Assembly (NCBI GenBank): GCA_900549885.1
Contig: URQA01000120.1
Span: forward strand, 1 to 7,516
Direction: 5' to 3'
DNA: 7,516 nt
Origin: an uncultured Eubacteriales bacterium
Lineage (GTDB): Bacteria > Bacillota > Clostridia > Oscillospirales > Oscillospiraceae
Both the position numbers and the translations under genes were made by a program. This document shows, piece by piece, positions 1-5,096 of the stretch. Within the stretch, counting starts at the first letter, position 1, and every line of letters starts with the position of its first letter. The notes below the pieces were generated by a model that saw only the letters and a list, made by a program, of their open reading frames with translations, ran no database searches and was not told where the DNA came from.

Positions 1-369
1 ATCCAGCACATAGGGAATGCGCCGGCGCATCTCCCGCCTGGACGCGCCGATGACCCTCATGGCAAATTCCAGATTTTGCCCCACGGTCTTTTTGTCGATG
101 AGCCGGAAATCCTGAAAAATAACTCCCAAGGTCCGGCGCATATAAGGGATCTGCCAATTTCGAATATTTCCCAAGTTGTAACCGTTAACCATCACCCGTC
201 CGGATGTGGCGCGTACTTCTCCGGTGAGCAGCTTAATGATCGTCGATTTTCCGGAACCAGACGGTCCCACCAGAAAGACAGATTCTCCATCGTCAATACG
301 CAGGTCCATGCCCTTCAGGGCCTCCGTGCCGTTCTCATATTCTTTATGTACGTCGATCAGTCGTATCAT
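1..369 (-). CDS. ftsE: Cell division ATP-binding protein FtsE (N-terminal 123 residues, cut by window edge)
   Basis: ABC-type ATPase that pairs with the membrane protein FtsX. The complex sits at the septum and controls cell-wall hydrolases during division. The frame opens with MIRLIDVHKEYENGTEALKG, the usual FtsE beginning. A Walker A loop GPSGSGKST follows at about residues 34-42. The Q-loop segment LGVIFQDFRLIDKKTV at about residues 78-94 is characteristic of FtsE rather than of generic importers. The signature and Walker B motifs would lie beyond the left edge and are not visible. ATG at 367-369 is preceded by a GGGGA ribosome binding site (377-381) with a 7-nt gap. ftsX would be expected next, to the left, but is outside the window. 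A consensus promoter lies about 60-85 bp upstream. The identification rests on motifs and on the family's typical N-terminus. Confidence 0.93.
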   Translation of the reverse strand, partial: MIRLIDVHKEYENGTEALKGMDLRIDDGESVFLVGPSGSGKSTIIKLLTGEVRATSGRVMVNGYNLGNIRNWQIPYMRRTLGVIFQDFRLIDKKTVGQNLEFAMRVIGASRREMRRRIPYVLD

Positions 370-426
370 GAAAAAGTCCCCGCCAGTCACGATTTATAAT
401 GCATTTTGGTTAACACGATTATTTAC

Positions 427-455
427 ATTATATCGGCTATTGTGTGGCCTGTCAA
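427..455 (-). promoter_or_regulatory. Consensus sigma-A promoter for ftsE
   Basis: On the minus strand TTGACA (plus 450-455) and TATAAT (plus 427-432) are separated by exactly 17 bp (433-449). All 12 hexamer positions match the housekeeping consensus. Transcription would begin near 420, giving a leader of about 50 nt before the ftsE ATG at 369. No other minus-strand gene lies between this promoter and ftsE. Confidence 0.88.
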
Positions 456-456
456 C

Positions 457-680
457 AGAATCCATCCCATATCTTTGCATTTCATCATTTTATTATGTAA
501 ACTTTTCCTCATCAATTCTCCAAAATAAAATAAAAAATGACAGCCCTGGACCTGATTCTCACCATTGGCCGTCCACGCGGAATAAGCGGAATCATTGGTC
601 TATTTCAGCCAACTCATGCAGTCTACAACAATAGAATTGTTCTATAAGTTTTTCTCCTTCTCCATGGCCAGCAGGCTTGA
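457..680. other. Intergenic stretch with no supported gene
   Basis: Between the ftsE promoter and the terminator of the PucR-type gene I see no supported coding region. It is AT-rich at 476-540. It holds a small perfect dyad AACAAT-AGA-ATTGTT at 627-641 and a direct repeat GCGGAAT at 577-583 and 586-592. A 29-codon minus-strand frame (starting near 511 after TTGGAG) runs through the ftsE promoter to TAA at 424-426, but it has no recognisable product. No tRNA-like or riboswitch-like fold was recognised by eye. Confidence 0.5.
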
Positions 681-717
681 TAAAGCAAAGCCGCCGGCAG
701 GCGGACCTGCCGGCGGC
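681..717 (-). terminator. Strong intrinsic terminator of the PucR-type regulator gene
   Basis: A perfect 12-bp inverted repeat, GCCGCCGGCAGG (690-701) and its complement (706-717), encloses a 4-nt loop. Read on the minus strand it is followed by TTTGCTTTA (681-689). It begins 13 bp after the stop codon of the 731-1822 gene and insulates that gene from ftsE. Confidence 0.88.
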
Positions 718-730
718 TGAGGCGATTTTA

Positions 731-1822
731 TCAGGAATCAATCCCACGGGAAACCAAATATTTCTTGACCATCAGCGCTACTTTAAAGGTAATGGCATCG
801 TCAAACTCCCGCAGGTCCAGGCCAGTAATCTTCTTGATCTTCTCCAGCCGGTAGACCAAGGTGTTGCGGTGGACAAAAAGCTTCCGGGCCGTCTCAGACA
901 CATTGAGATTGTTCTCAAAGAACTTATTGATGGTAAACAAAGTCTCTTGATCCAAAGCATCAATGGGATTCTTTTTAAATACCTCTTGGAGAAACATCTC
1001 ACACATCGTGGTGGGCAGCTGGTAAATGAGCCGTCCAATCCCCAGGTTCTCATAGTTAATGATGGACCGCTCTGTGTCGAACACCTTACCCACGTCAATG
1101 GCCACCTGGGCCTCCTTGTAGGCCCGGGCTAGATCCCGGACATGGTTGACGATGGTGCCGATTCCAATGACCGTCTTGATCGCCAGATCTTTGGCTAAAG
1201 TATCTTGCACCGTCTGAGCGATGCGGTACAGCTCCCGGGCATCCGCTGTCTCTCCCAGTTGCTTGACCAAGGCAATGTCTGTTTCATTGATGGACAAAAC
1301 ATAGTCCGTCTGCCGGTCTGGGTAGAGGTTGGAGATCACATCCATGGCGGAAACATCGGGGGTGCCTAACTGACGAATCAAAATAACTGCCCGCGGCACC
1401 TCGGAGACAAAGTGGAGCTCTTTGGCCCGAATATAAATATCCCCCAGCAGGATGTTGTCCGAGATAATATTCTTCACGAAGGTCGCCTTATCGTGCTTTT
1501 CCTCATAGTAGACCTTGGCCCCGTTCAGGGCGATCACCGCCATCGAGCACACCAAGGCAGCCTGCTCATCCTCCCCTTTGGCAAAAGCGGCATAACCGAA
1601 CTGCCCGTTCCACCCAGGCAAGGCCTTAAAGGTGTACCCGCCGCTGACCACAGTGGAGTCCATATCGGCAGCCAAGGCTACCGCTGCGGGTCCCCACTTC
1701 TCTCCAATACAGGACAACTCGTTGCAGGCGATCACCGCTCCCTGTTCATCAATCACACCCACCGCGCGGTCTGTACAATCTTTCATCTGCAACACAATGC
1801 TCTGGAAGATCCGGCTGGACAT
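731..1822 (-). CDS. PucR/CdaR-family transcriptional regulator (sugar-diacid/purine-type)
   Basis: A 363-residue DNA-binding regulator. The C-terminal PucR-type helix-turn-helix is clear: NVSETARKLFVHRNTLVYRL at residues 307-326, followed by EKIKKITGLDLREFDDAITF (327-346). This is the NTLxYRLxKI hallmark of the family. Residues about 140-245, with VIGIGTIVNHVRDLARAYKE, fit the degenerate GGDEF-like central domain of CdaR proteins. The first 100 residues (VGVIDEQGAVIACNELSCIG) look like a small-molecule sensing, PAS-like module. The ligand cannot be told from sequence. ATG at 1820-1822 follows AAAGGAGAA (1830-1838) with a 7-nt gap. It has its own promoter upstream and a strong terminator downstream, so it is monocistronic. 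No catabolic or transport operon adjoins it, so its targets are probably elsewhere. Family call is firm; function is open. Confidence 0.88.
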   Translation of the reverse strand: MSSRIFQSIVLQMKDCTDRAVGVIDEQGAVIACNELSCIGEKWGPAAVALAADMDSTVVSGGYTFKALPGWNGQFGYAAFAKGEDEQAALVCSMAVIALNGAKVYYEEKHDKATFVKNIISDNILLGDIYIRAKELHFVSEVPRAVILIRQLGTPDVSAMDVISNLYPDRQTDYVLSINETDIALVKQLGETADARELYRIAQTVQDTLAKDLAIKTVIGIGTIVNHVRDLARAYKEAQVAIDVGKVFDTERSIINYENLGIGRLIYQLPTTMCEMFLQEVFKKNPIDALDQETLFTINKFFENNLNVSETARKLFVHRNTLVYRLEKIKKITGLDLREFDDAITFKVALMVKKYLVSRGIDS

Positions 1823-1885
1823 AATATTGTTCTCCTTTCCCGGCGGCAGGCCAACACGCCATGGCTCCGCCTTTTTTCTTTTCTT

Positions 1886-1934
1886 ATTATACCGGGTTAC
1901 CTTGCCGAATTCAATAGTTTTTTAAAATTTTTTT
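1886..1934 (-). promoter_or_regulatory. Sigma-A promoter of the PucR-type regulator, with A/T-tract upstream element
   Basis: On the minus strand TTGAAT (plus 1909-1914) and TATAAT (plus 1886-1891) are spaced by 17 bp. Just upstream of the -35 box lies a run reading A7-T4-A6 on the minus strand (plus 1918-1934), the position and composition expected of an UP element that contacts the RNA polymerase alpha C-terminal domain. Predicted leader is about 57 nt. The hexamers are seen directly; the UP-element role is inferred. Confidence 0.8.
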
Positions 1935-1958
1935 GTTTAATTTGACAAAAGTTTCGTC

Positions 1959-2660
1959 TCAATGACGGAAAAGCGAACTTTTTTCTTCCTCTGTTAGTGC
2001 TCTCCAACGGCCTTTTTCCAGTCCTGAATCCAACACTAAAGGGCCAAATCGGACCCGTTTCAAATACGTCACCGGCTTCCCCCGGGCAGCCAGCATCCGC
2101 TTGACCTGATGGTATTTTCCCTCCCGAACTGTCACCAGAGCCGCCCGGCCCCCTTCCAGCAGCTCCAGGCCCGCAGGCAGGCAGGTGTAACCGTCCGCCA
2201 GTGTCACCCCACAGTGGAACGCCTCACAGTCCTCCTGGTTCAGAATGCCGTCCACTTGGGCATAGTATACCTTGTCCACATGGTTTTTAGGAGACAGCAG
2301 GCGGTGGGCCAAGGGCCCATCGTTGGTGAGCAGCAGCAGGCCCTCCGTATCCTTATCCAGCCGCCCGACCGGAAATACTCCCTGCTTTTGGTACTGTTCC
2401 GGCAGCAGGGACAGCACTGTTTTTTCCCTGGTATCCTCCGTGGCTGACACCACCCCGCCGGGTTTGTGGAGCATCAAATACACCGCGCTGTCTCCCTCCA
2501 AAGGCACCCCGTCCACCGCCACCGCCTCATCCCCCACCTTCTGCTCTGGGGCGCGGGCACATTGGCCGTCGATTGTCACCCGGCCCGCCCGGATCAGTTC
2601 TCTTGCCTCCTTCCGGCTCCACCGTCCCGTGGCCGCCAGGCGTTTGTCCAGCCGCTCCAT
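1959..2660 (-). CDS. rsuA: RsuA/RluB-family rRNA pseudouridine synthase
   Basis: A 233-residue cytoplasmic enzyme that isomerises a uridine in ribosomal RNA to pseudouridine. RsuA itself acts on U516 of 16S rRNA (E. coli numbering). Residues 1-48 form an S4 RNA-binding domain (MERLDKRLAATGRWSRKEAR). The catalytic motif GRLDKDTEG at 99-107 contains the essential Asp102, followed by LLLLTNDG. The C-terminal EGKYHQVKRML (180-190) is another family signature. Length is normal for RsuA. ATG at 2658-2660 sits 6 nt from AGGAGGAA (2667-2674). An earlier ATG touching that site is too close to be used. The gene is divergent from the DUF4830-type gene. No clear terminator separates it from the downstream PucR-type gene, so some read-through is possible. 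RsuA is preferred over RluB by length and motif spacing, but the exact target uridine is unproven. Confidence 0.9.
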   Translation of the reverse strand: MERLDKRLAATGRWSRKEARELIRAGRVTIDGQCARAPEQKVGDEAVAVDGVPLEGDSAVYLMLHKPGGVVSATEDTREKTVLSLLPEQYQKQGVFPVGRLDKDTEGLLLLTNDGPLAHRLLSPKNHVDKVYYAQVDGILNQEDCEAFHCGVTLADGYTCLPAGLELLEGGRAALVTVREGKYHQVKRMLAARGKPVTYLKRVRFGPLVLDSGLEKGRWRALTEEEKSSLFRH

Positions 2661-2701
2661 GCCGCATTCCTCCTATTGTTTCGTTTCTCTTCTGTGAGTG
2701 T

Positions 2702-2730
2702 AACATATCCGGCAAAGAAAATACATACAA
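2702..2730 (-). promoter_or_regulatory. Candidate weak promoter for rsuA
   Basis: On the minus strand TTGTAT (plus 2725-2730) and TATGTT (plus 2702-2707) are separated by 17 bp. Matches to consensus are 3/6 and 4/6, so this is only a plausible site. It lies about 40-70 bp upstream of the rsuA start. I found no comparably spaced promoter pointing the other way for the divergent gene. Confidence 0.35.
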
Positions 2731-2783
2731 ATTATCAAAGGCGTGCCGGTCCTGCCCGGCAAAGGATTGGAGTGGTATTCTTT

Positions 2784-3356
2784 ATGTTTATTGTTACCGC
2801 ACGGGTACCAAAGAAAAAACTGCTGGCCGGAGGGGTCGCGCTGCTGTGCTGCTGTGTGGTGGCTGCCACTGCCGTCATCCTGTCCGCAGGAGGCGTAGCG
2901 GTGGCCGCTTCCGCTGAGGTACGGGGCATCCGGGACAACGATGACCGGGTGGCCTATCTCAACGAACTGGGCTGGACCGTATCCGCCGAGCCAATTGCCA
3001 CGGAGGAACTGCTTATCCCAGACCACTTCGACGATACCTATTCCGACTATCTGGCGCTCCAAGAGGGGCAAGGTTTTGACCTTTCCAGGTATTGCGGCAA
3101 GCGGGTAAAACGCTACACTTATGAAATCACTAACTATCCCACAGGCGAAGCAGGCGTCCAAGTAGCTCTGCTTGTATACCGCAGCACAGTCATCGGCGGT
3201 GAGGTCCTCTCTCCCACTACCGGAGGTTTTCTCCATGGTCTGGCCAAACCGGACACCATTGCTTCTCCCGCCCCCAGTGCCTCCTCCGAGGCTTCCCAAA
3301 ACCAAGATGCCGTTGCCCCGCAAGAAAATCTGACGGAATCAGAACTCCAGACCTAA
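2784..3356 (+). CDS. Membrane-anchored DUF4830-type protein of unknown function
   Basis: A 190-residue protein. A basic N-terminus (RVPKKK) is followed by a hydrophobic segment at about 13-43 (LLAGGVALLCCCVVAATAVI), giving a single membrane anchor with the rest outside. There is no proper lipobox despite three adjacent cysteines (22-24). Residues about 54-153 resemble the DUF4830 domain: RVAYLNELGW, LQEGQGFDLSRYCGKRVKRY, LLVYRSTVIGGEV and a final GGFLHGL. Residues 154-190 are a Ser/Pro/Ala/Gln/Glu-rich flexible tail. The biochemical role is unknown. The start is uncertain: ATG at 2784 with a weak GGAG 11 nt upstream, or GTG at 2772 (four residues longer) with AAAGGA 5 nt upstream. The open frame extends further back into rsuA, but that part is antisense shadow. 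A hairpin terminator follows, so the gene appears monocistronic. Confidence 0.82.
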   Translation: MFIVTARVPKKKLLAGGVALLCCCVVAATAVILSAGGVAVAASAEVRGIRDNDDRVAYLNELGWTVSAEPIATEELLIPDHFDDTYSDYLALQEGQGFDLSRYCGKRVKRYTYEITNYPTGEAGVQVALLVYRSTVIGGEVLSPTTGGFLHGLAKPDTIASPAPSASSEASQNQDAVAPQENLTESELQT

Positions 3357-3369
3357 TTTCAATGTGCAT

Positions 3370-3404
3370 GGCGCCGCTGAAAACAGCGGCGCCTATTGCC
3401 TTTT
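3370..3404 (+). terminator. Intrinsic terminator after the DUF4830-type gene
   Basis: A perfect 10-bp stem, GGCGCCGCTG (3370-3379) and its complement (3384-3393), closes an AAAA loop and is followed by TATTGCCTTTT. It starts 13 bp after the stop codon. The T-tract is interrupted, so termination may be incomplete. Confidence 0.75.
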
Positions 3405-3445
3405 GGGATAAAAGAAGATATGATGAAAAAATCAGATACAGGGGG

Positions 3446-3476
3446 TTGACTCTCACGTTCCGTCATAGTGTATCTT
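3446..3476 (+). promoter_or_regulatory. MerR-type promoter and operator with 19-bp spacer
   Basis: TTGACT (3446-3451) and TATCTT (3471-3476) are 19 bp apart, too long for efficient unassisted sigma-A use but typical of promoters activated by MerR-family twisting. The spacer carries a dyad centred on 3459 (3449-3469; arms ACTCTCACG and CGTCATAGT, 7 of 9 positions paired), where a MerR dimer would sit. It lies directly before the MerR/TipAS gene, which implies autoregulation. Predicted transcription start is near 3483, leaving a leader of only about 13 nt. Confidence 0.82.
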
Positions 3477-3483
3477 TTTTCTT

Positions 3484-3490
3484 GAGGTGA
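3484..3490 (+). promoter_or_regulatory. Ribosome binding site that fixes the MerR/TipAS start
   Basis: GAGGTGA lies 5 nt before ATG 3496. A possible GTG start at 3487 is inside this site and so cannot be the real start. Confidence 0.7.
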
Positions 3491-3495
3491 GCGAT

Positions 3496-4230
3496 ATGAG
3501 ACTATCCATCAGCCAGGCGGCCCAGCGGTCCGGCGTCAGTGTACGGACACTGCGTTACTACGATGAGATCGGCCTGCTGAAACCGTCGGAAGTCACCCCG
3601 GCGGGTTACCGTTATTACGACGGTCCTGCTTTGGAAACTCTGCAGCAGATCGTATTTTACCGTGAGCTGGGCCTGCCCCTGGAACAGATTAGCACCATTT
3701 TGCGCGCACCTGACCACAACCGGACCGAAGCTCTGCGCAGGCACCGCCAGCTTTTGCTGATGAAGCGCCGGAGGCTGGATGACATGCTTCGGCTTCTGGA
3801 TGAAACGATTGGAGGAACCGCCATGTACAACGAAATGCCTCGCCCCACCCAAAATGAGGTAGATGACCTCAAGGCCCAGTATGCCAGAGAGGCAGCGGAC
3901 CGCTGGGGCAATACCGAAGCTTTCCTGGAGAGTCGGGAAAAGCACGCCGGTTACACCCCAGAGCAGGAGAAGCAGATCCACAGGGAGATGGAGGACATCT
4001 TCCGCAGCTTTGGCCGCTGCACGGATCCTGCCGCCCCGGAGGCCCAGGAACTAGTCCGCCGCTGGCAGGCACACATCACCCGGTACCACTACCACTGTTC
4101 CAATGCCATCCTGCGCTGTCTGGGTGACATGTACCTCAGTGACCCCAGGATGACGGAGAACCTAGACCGGTACGGTCCAGACACCGCCCAGCTCATTCAC
4201 GATGCCATTCTGATCTTTTGTGGTCCCTGA
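3496..4230 (+). CDS. MerR-family regulator with C-terminal TipAS-type ligand-binding domain
   Basis: A 244-residue transcription activator. Residues 1-70 are the MerR winged helix-turn-helix: SISQAAQRSGVSVRTLRYYD, then EIGLLKP and the wing GYRYYD at 37-42. Residues about 75-105 are a basic, probably coiled-coil dimerisation helix. Residues about 125-240 match the TipAS antibiotic-recognition fold known from TipA and Mta, ending in the pattern CLGDMYLSDPRM (208-219) then YGPDTAQLIHDAI. In TipA this domain binds thiopeptides, partly through a cysteine; Cys201 or Cys208 here could be the counterpart, which is inference. Such proteins normally activate their own gene and multidrug-efflux genes. 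Here no transporter adjoins it, so other targets would be distant. The 19-bp-spacer promoter just upstream supports autoregulation. The ligand is unknown. Confidence 0.88.
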   Translation: MRLSISQAAQRSGVSVRTLRYYDEIGLLKPSEVTPAGYRYYDGPALETLQQIVFYRELGLPLEQISTILRAPDHNRTEALRRHRQLLLMKRRRLDDMLRLLDETIGGTAMYNEMPRPTQNEVDDLKAQYAREAADRWGNTEAFLESREKHAGYTPEQEKQIHREMEDIFRSFGRCTDPAAPEAQELVRRWQAHITRYHYHCSNAILRCLGDMYLSDPRMTENLDRYGPDTAQLIHDAILIFCGP

Positions 4231-4240
4231 CCACATTTCT
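4219..4240 (+). terminator. Hairpin straddling the MerR/TipAS stop codon
   Basis: A perfect 7-bp dyad, TGTGGTC-CCT-GACCACA (4219-4235), overlaps the TGA stop (4228-4230) and is followed by TTTCT. It could act as a first, weak terminator or as a 3'-end stabiliser ahead of the larger hairpin at 4267-4303. Confidence 0.4.
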
Positions 4241-4266
4241 CCCCAGCCCGCATTTGTGGAAGATAG

Positions 4267-4303
4267 CATACAGCCCCGAGCCTAAAAAGCCCGGGGCTGT
4301 ATG
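4267..4303 (+). terminator. Long GC-rich hairpin after the MerR/TipAS gene
   Basis: Arms at 4267-4278 and 4292-4303 pair over 12 bp (core ATACAGCCCCG), with further pairing after one mismatch and an A-rich loop. It lies 37 bp beyond the stop. The downstream sequence (ATTTAAAAAT) is AT-rich but not a clean T-run. Its position between convergent genes suggests a terminator serving at least the plus-strand gene. Confidence 0.65.
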
Positions 4304-4425
4304 ATTTAAAAATCCTCAGGACACAGTCTCGCCAGCCCAGTAGAGAAAGCTCATATACCACCCAAAGGCTGGGAAGGAACAGATCCCAGTTAAACAATGA
4401 GCCGCTTATTCAGGCCAATGGTGGC

Positions 4426-4453
4426 CATAAAACAAGGCTCTTTCATCAGCCCT
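4426..4453 (-). terminator. Possible weak terminator of the six-helix membrane protein gene
   Basis: On the minus strand AGGGCT (plus 4448-4453) pairs with AGCCTT (plus 4434-4439), including one G-U pair, and is followed by GTTTTATG. It starts about 20 bp after the stop codon. The short stem makes this tentative. The rest of 4304-4473 shows nothing I can support. Confidence 0.35.
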
Positions 4454-4473
4454 CTGCCGCTGCAATCCCCGAT

Positions 4474-5022
4474 TTACAGCAGCTTATAGCTGCTGCTGAG
4501 GAACATCATGTACAGGATGTAGCCCACCAACTCGGCAATCATGACCACGATCACCCCAACAACGGCTAAGATGTTCAACAAGGGAATCCACATCAGCAGG
4601 GATAATACCACCGACACGATGGCGCACACTAGATTGATGGTCCATACCGTCTGTCCCCGTTGAGCCAGAGCGCTCTCCCCCTGCGACAGAAGCAGGTTTC
4701 CAGTTGTGCTGCACACAAAATAGATGATGGCCAGGGAAATAATGGTGGAAATAATGCTCAACAAGCTGCCCAACAGCCCGTCGCTTGGGACAAAAAGGCC
4801 GACGATGCTGAGGACAATGTTGACGATGCTGAGCATAAATGCCGTACCGTATCCCTCATCGTCCATCCTGGCCCGGTAAAGCCCCACCAAAACTAAAATT
4901 TCACCCACAAGAGCGATTATCGGCCCAATTAGTATAATCGTCAAGAGAATGCCGATGATGGCCAGGAGCTCCCCGTAAAACATCAGCTTAAGGCCCTCCG
5001 CTGCCTTTGGATATTGCTTCAT
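4474..5022 (-). CDS. Unrecognised integral membrane protein, about six transmembrane helices
   Basis: A 182-residue, strongly hydrophobic protein that I cannot assign to a named family. A short cytoplasmic-looking N-terminus (MKQYPKAAEGLK) leads into helices at roughly 13-29, 31-49, 60-78, 83-107, 124-146 and 149-175. A charged loop RARMDDEGYG (50-59) lies after helix 2 and GESALAQRGQ (114-123) after helix 4. There is no signal peptide, enzyme motif or conserved charged residue within the helices to suggest chemistry. ATG at 5020-5022 has a very strong AAGGAGGA site (5029-5036) 6 nt away, so it is a real, well-translated gene. It lies 74 bp downstream of the MscS-type gene on the same strand with no convincing promoter between, suggesting co-transcription and perhaps a shared envelope or osmotic role. 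Function is unknown. Confidence 0.8.
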   Translation of the reverse strand: MKQYPKAAEGLKLMFYGELLAIIGILLTIILIGPIIALVGEILVLVGLYRARMDDEGYGTAFMLSIVNIVLSIVGLFVPSDGLLGSLLSIISTIISLAIIYFVCSTTGNLLLSQGESALAQRGQTVWTINLVCAIVSVVLSLLMWIPLLNILAVVGVIVVMIAELVGYILYMMFLSSSYKLL

Positions 5023-5048
5023 AAATATTCCTCCTTAACTCTCTTTTA

Positions 5049-5088
5049 CCGCTTGTGCGGCTGGCTATCAAAACGCTTTCTTCGCGTT
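5049..5088 (-). terminator. Weak hairpins between the mscS-type gene and the membrane protein gene
   Basis: On the minus strand AACGC and GCGTT (plus 5084-5088 and 5072-5076) enclose a 7-nt loop and are followed by TTG after the TT of the stem. A second 4-bp hairpin CCGC-ACAA-GCGG (plus 5049-5060) follows. Both are too short to be efficient terminators; partial attenuation between the two genes is possible. Confidence 0.25.
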
Positions 5089-5096
5089 ATGCCCCG

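Noticed and set aside
424..513. A 29-codon minus-strand small frame with TTGGAG upstream, ending in the ftsE -10 box
   Set aside because: It overlaps the consensus ftsE promoter and contains no recognisable features; a chance frame in AT-rich DNA is more likely.
577..598. Direct repeat GCGGAAT and nearby repeated CATTGG as possible operator or att site
   Set aside because: Only two short copies are present, there is no mobile-element gene nearby, and the spacing suggests nothing in particular.
1800..1862. Upstream ATG at 1860-1862 in the PucR-type gene leader as a possible regulatory small frame
   Set aside because: It is out of frame with the main gene and overlaps its start, and has only a poorly placed GGCGGAG before it. 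There is no sign of an attenuator.
1412..1945. A 177-codon plus-strand open frame opposite the PucR-type gene
   Set aside because: It is a shadow of the regulator gene, with no ribosome binding site and no recognisable domain; it ends inside the A/T-tract region upstream of the regulator promoter.
2466..2783. N-terminal extension of the DUF4830 reading frame back into rsuA
   Set aside because: The extension is antisense to the rsuA coding sequence. The membrane anchor that should be near the N-terminus begins after 2784.
2673..3323. A 216-codon minus-strand open frame opposite the DUF4830-type gene
   Set aside because: It is antisense to a gene with a clear anchor, domain and terminator. 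Its sequence matches no family and it overlaps the rsuA upstream region.
4197..4397. A 66-codon minus-strand frame across the intergenic region after the MerR/TipAS gene
   Set aside because: It starts with TTG without a ribosome binding site and reads through the large hairpin and the 3' end of the TipAS gene.
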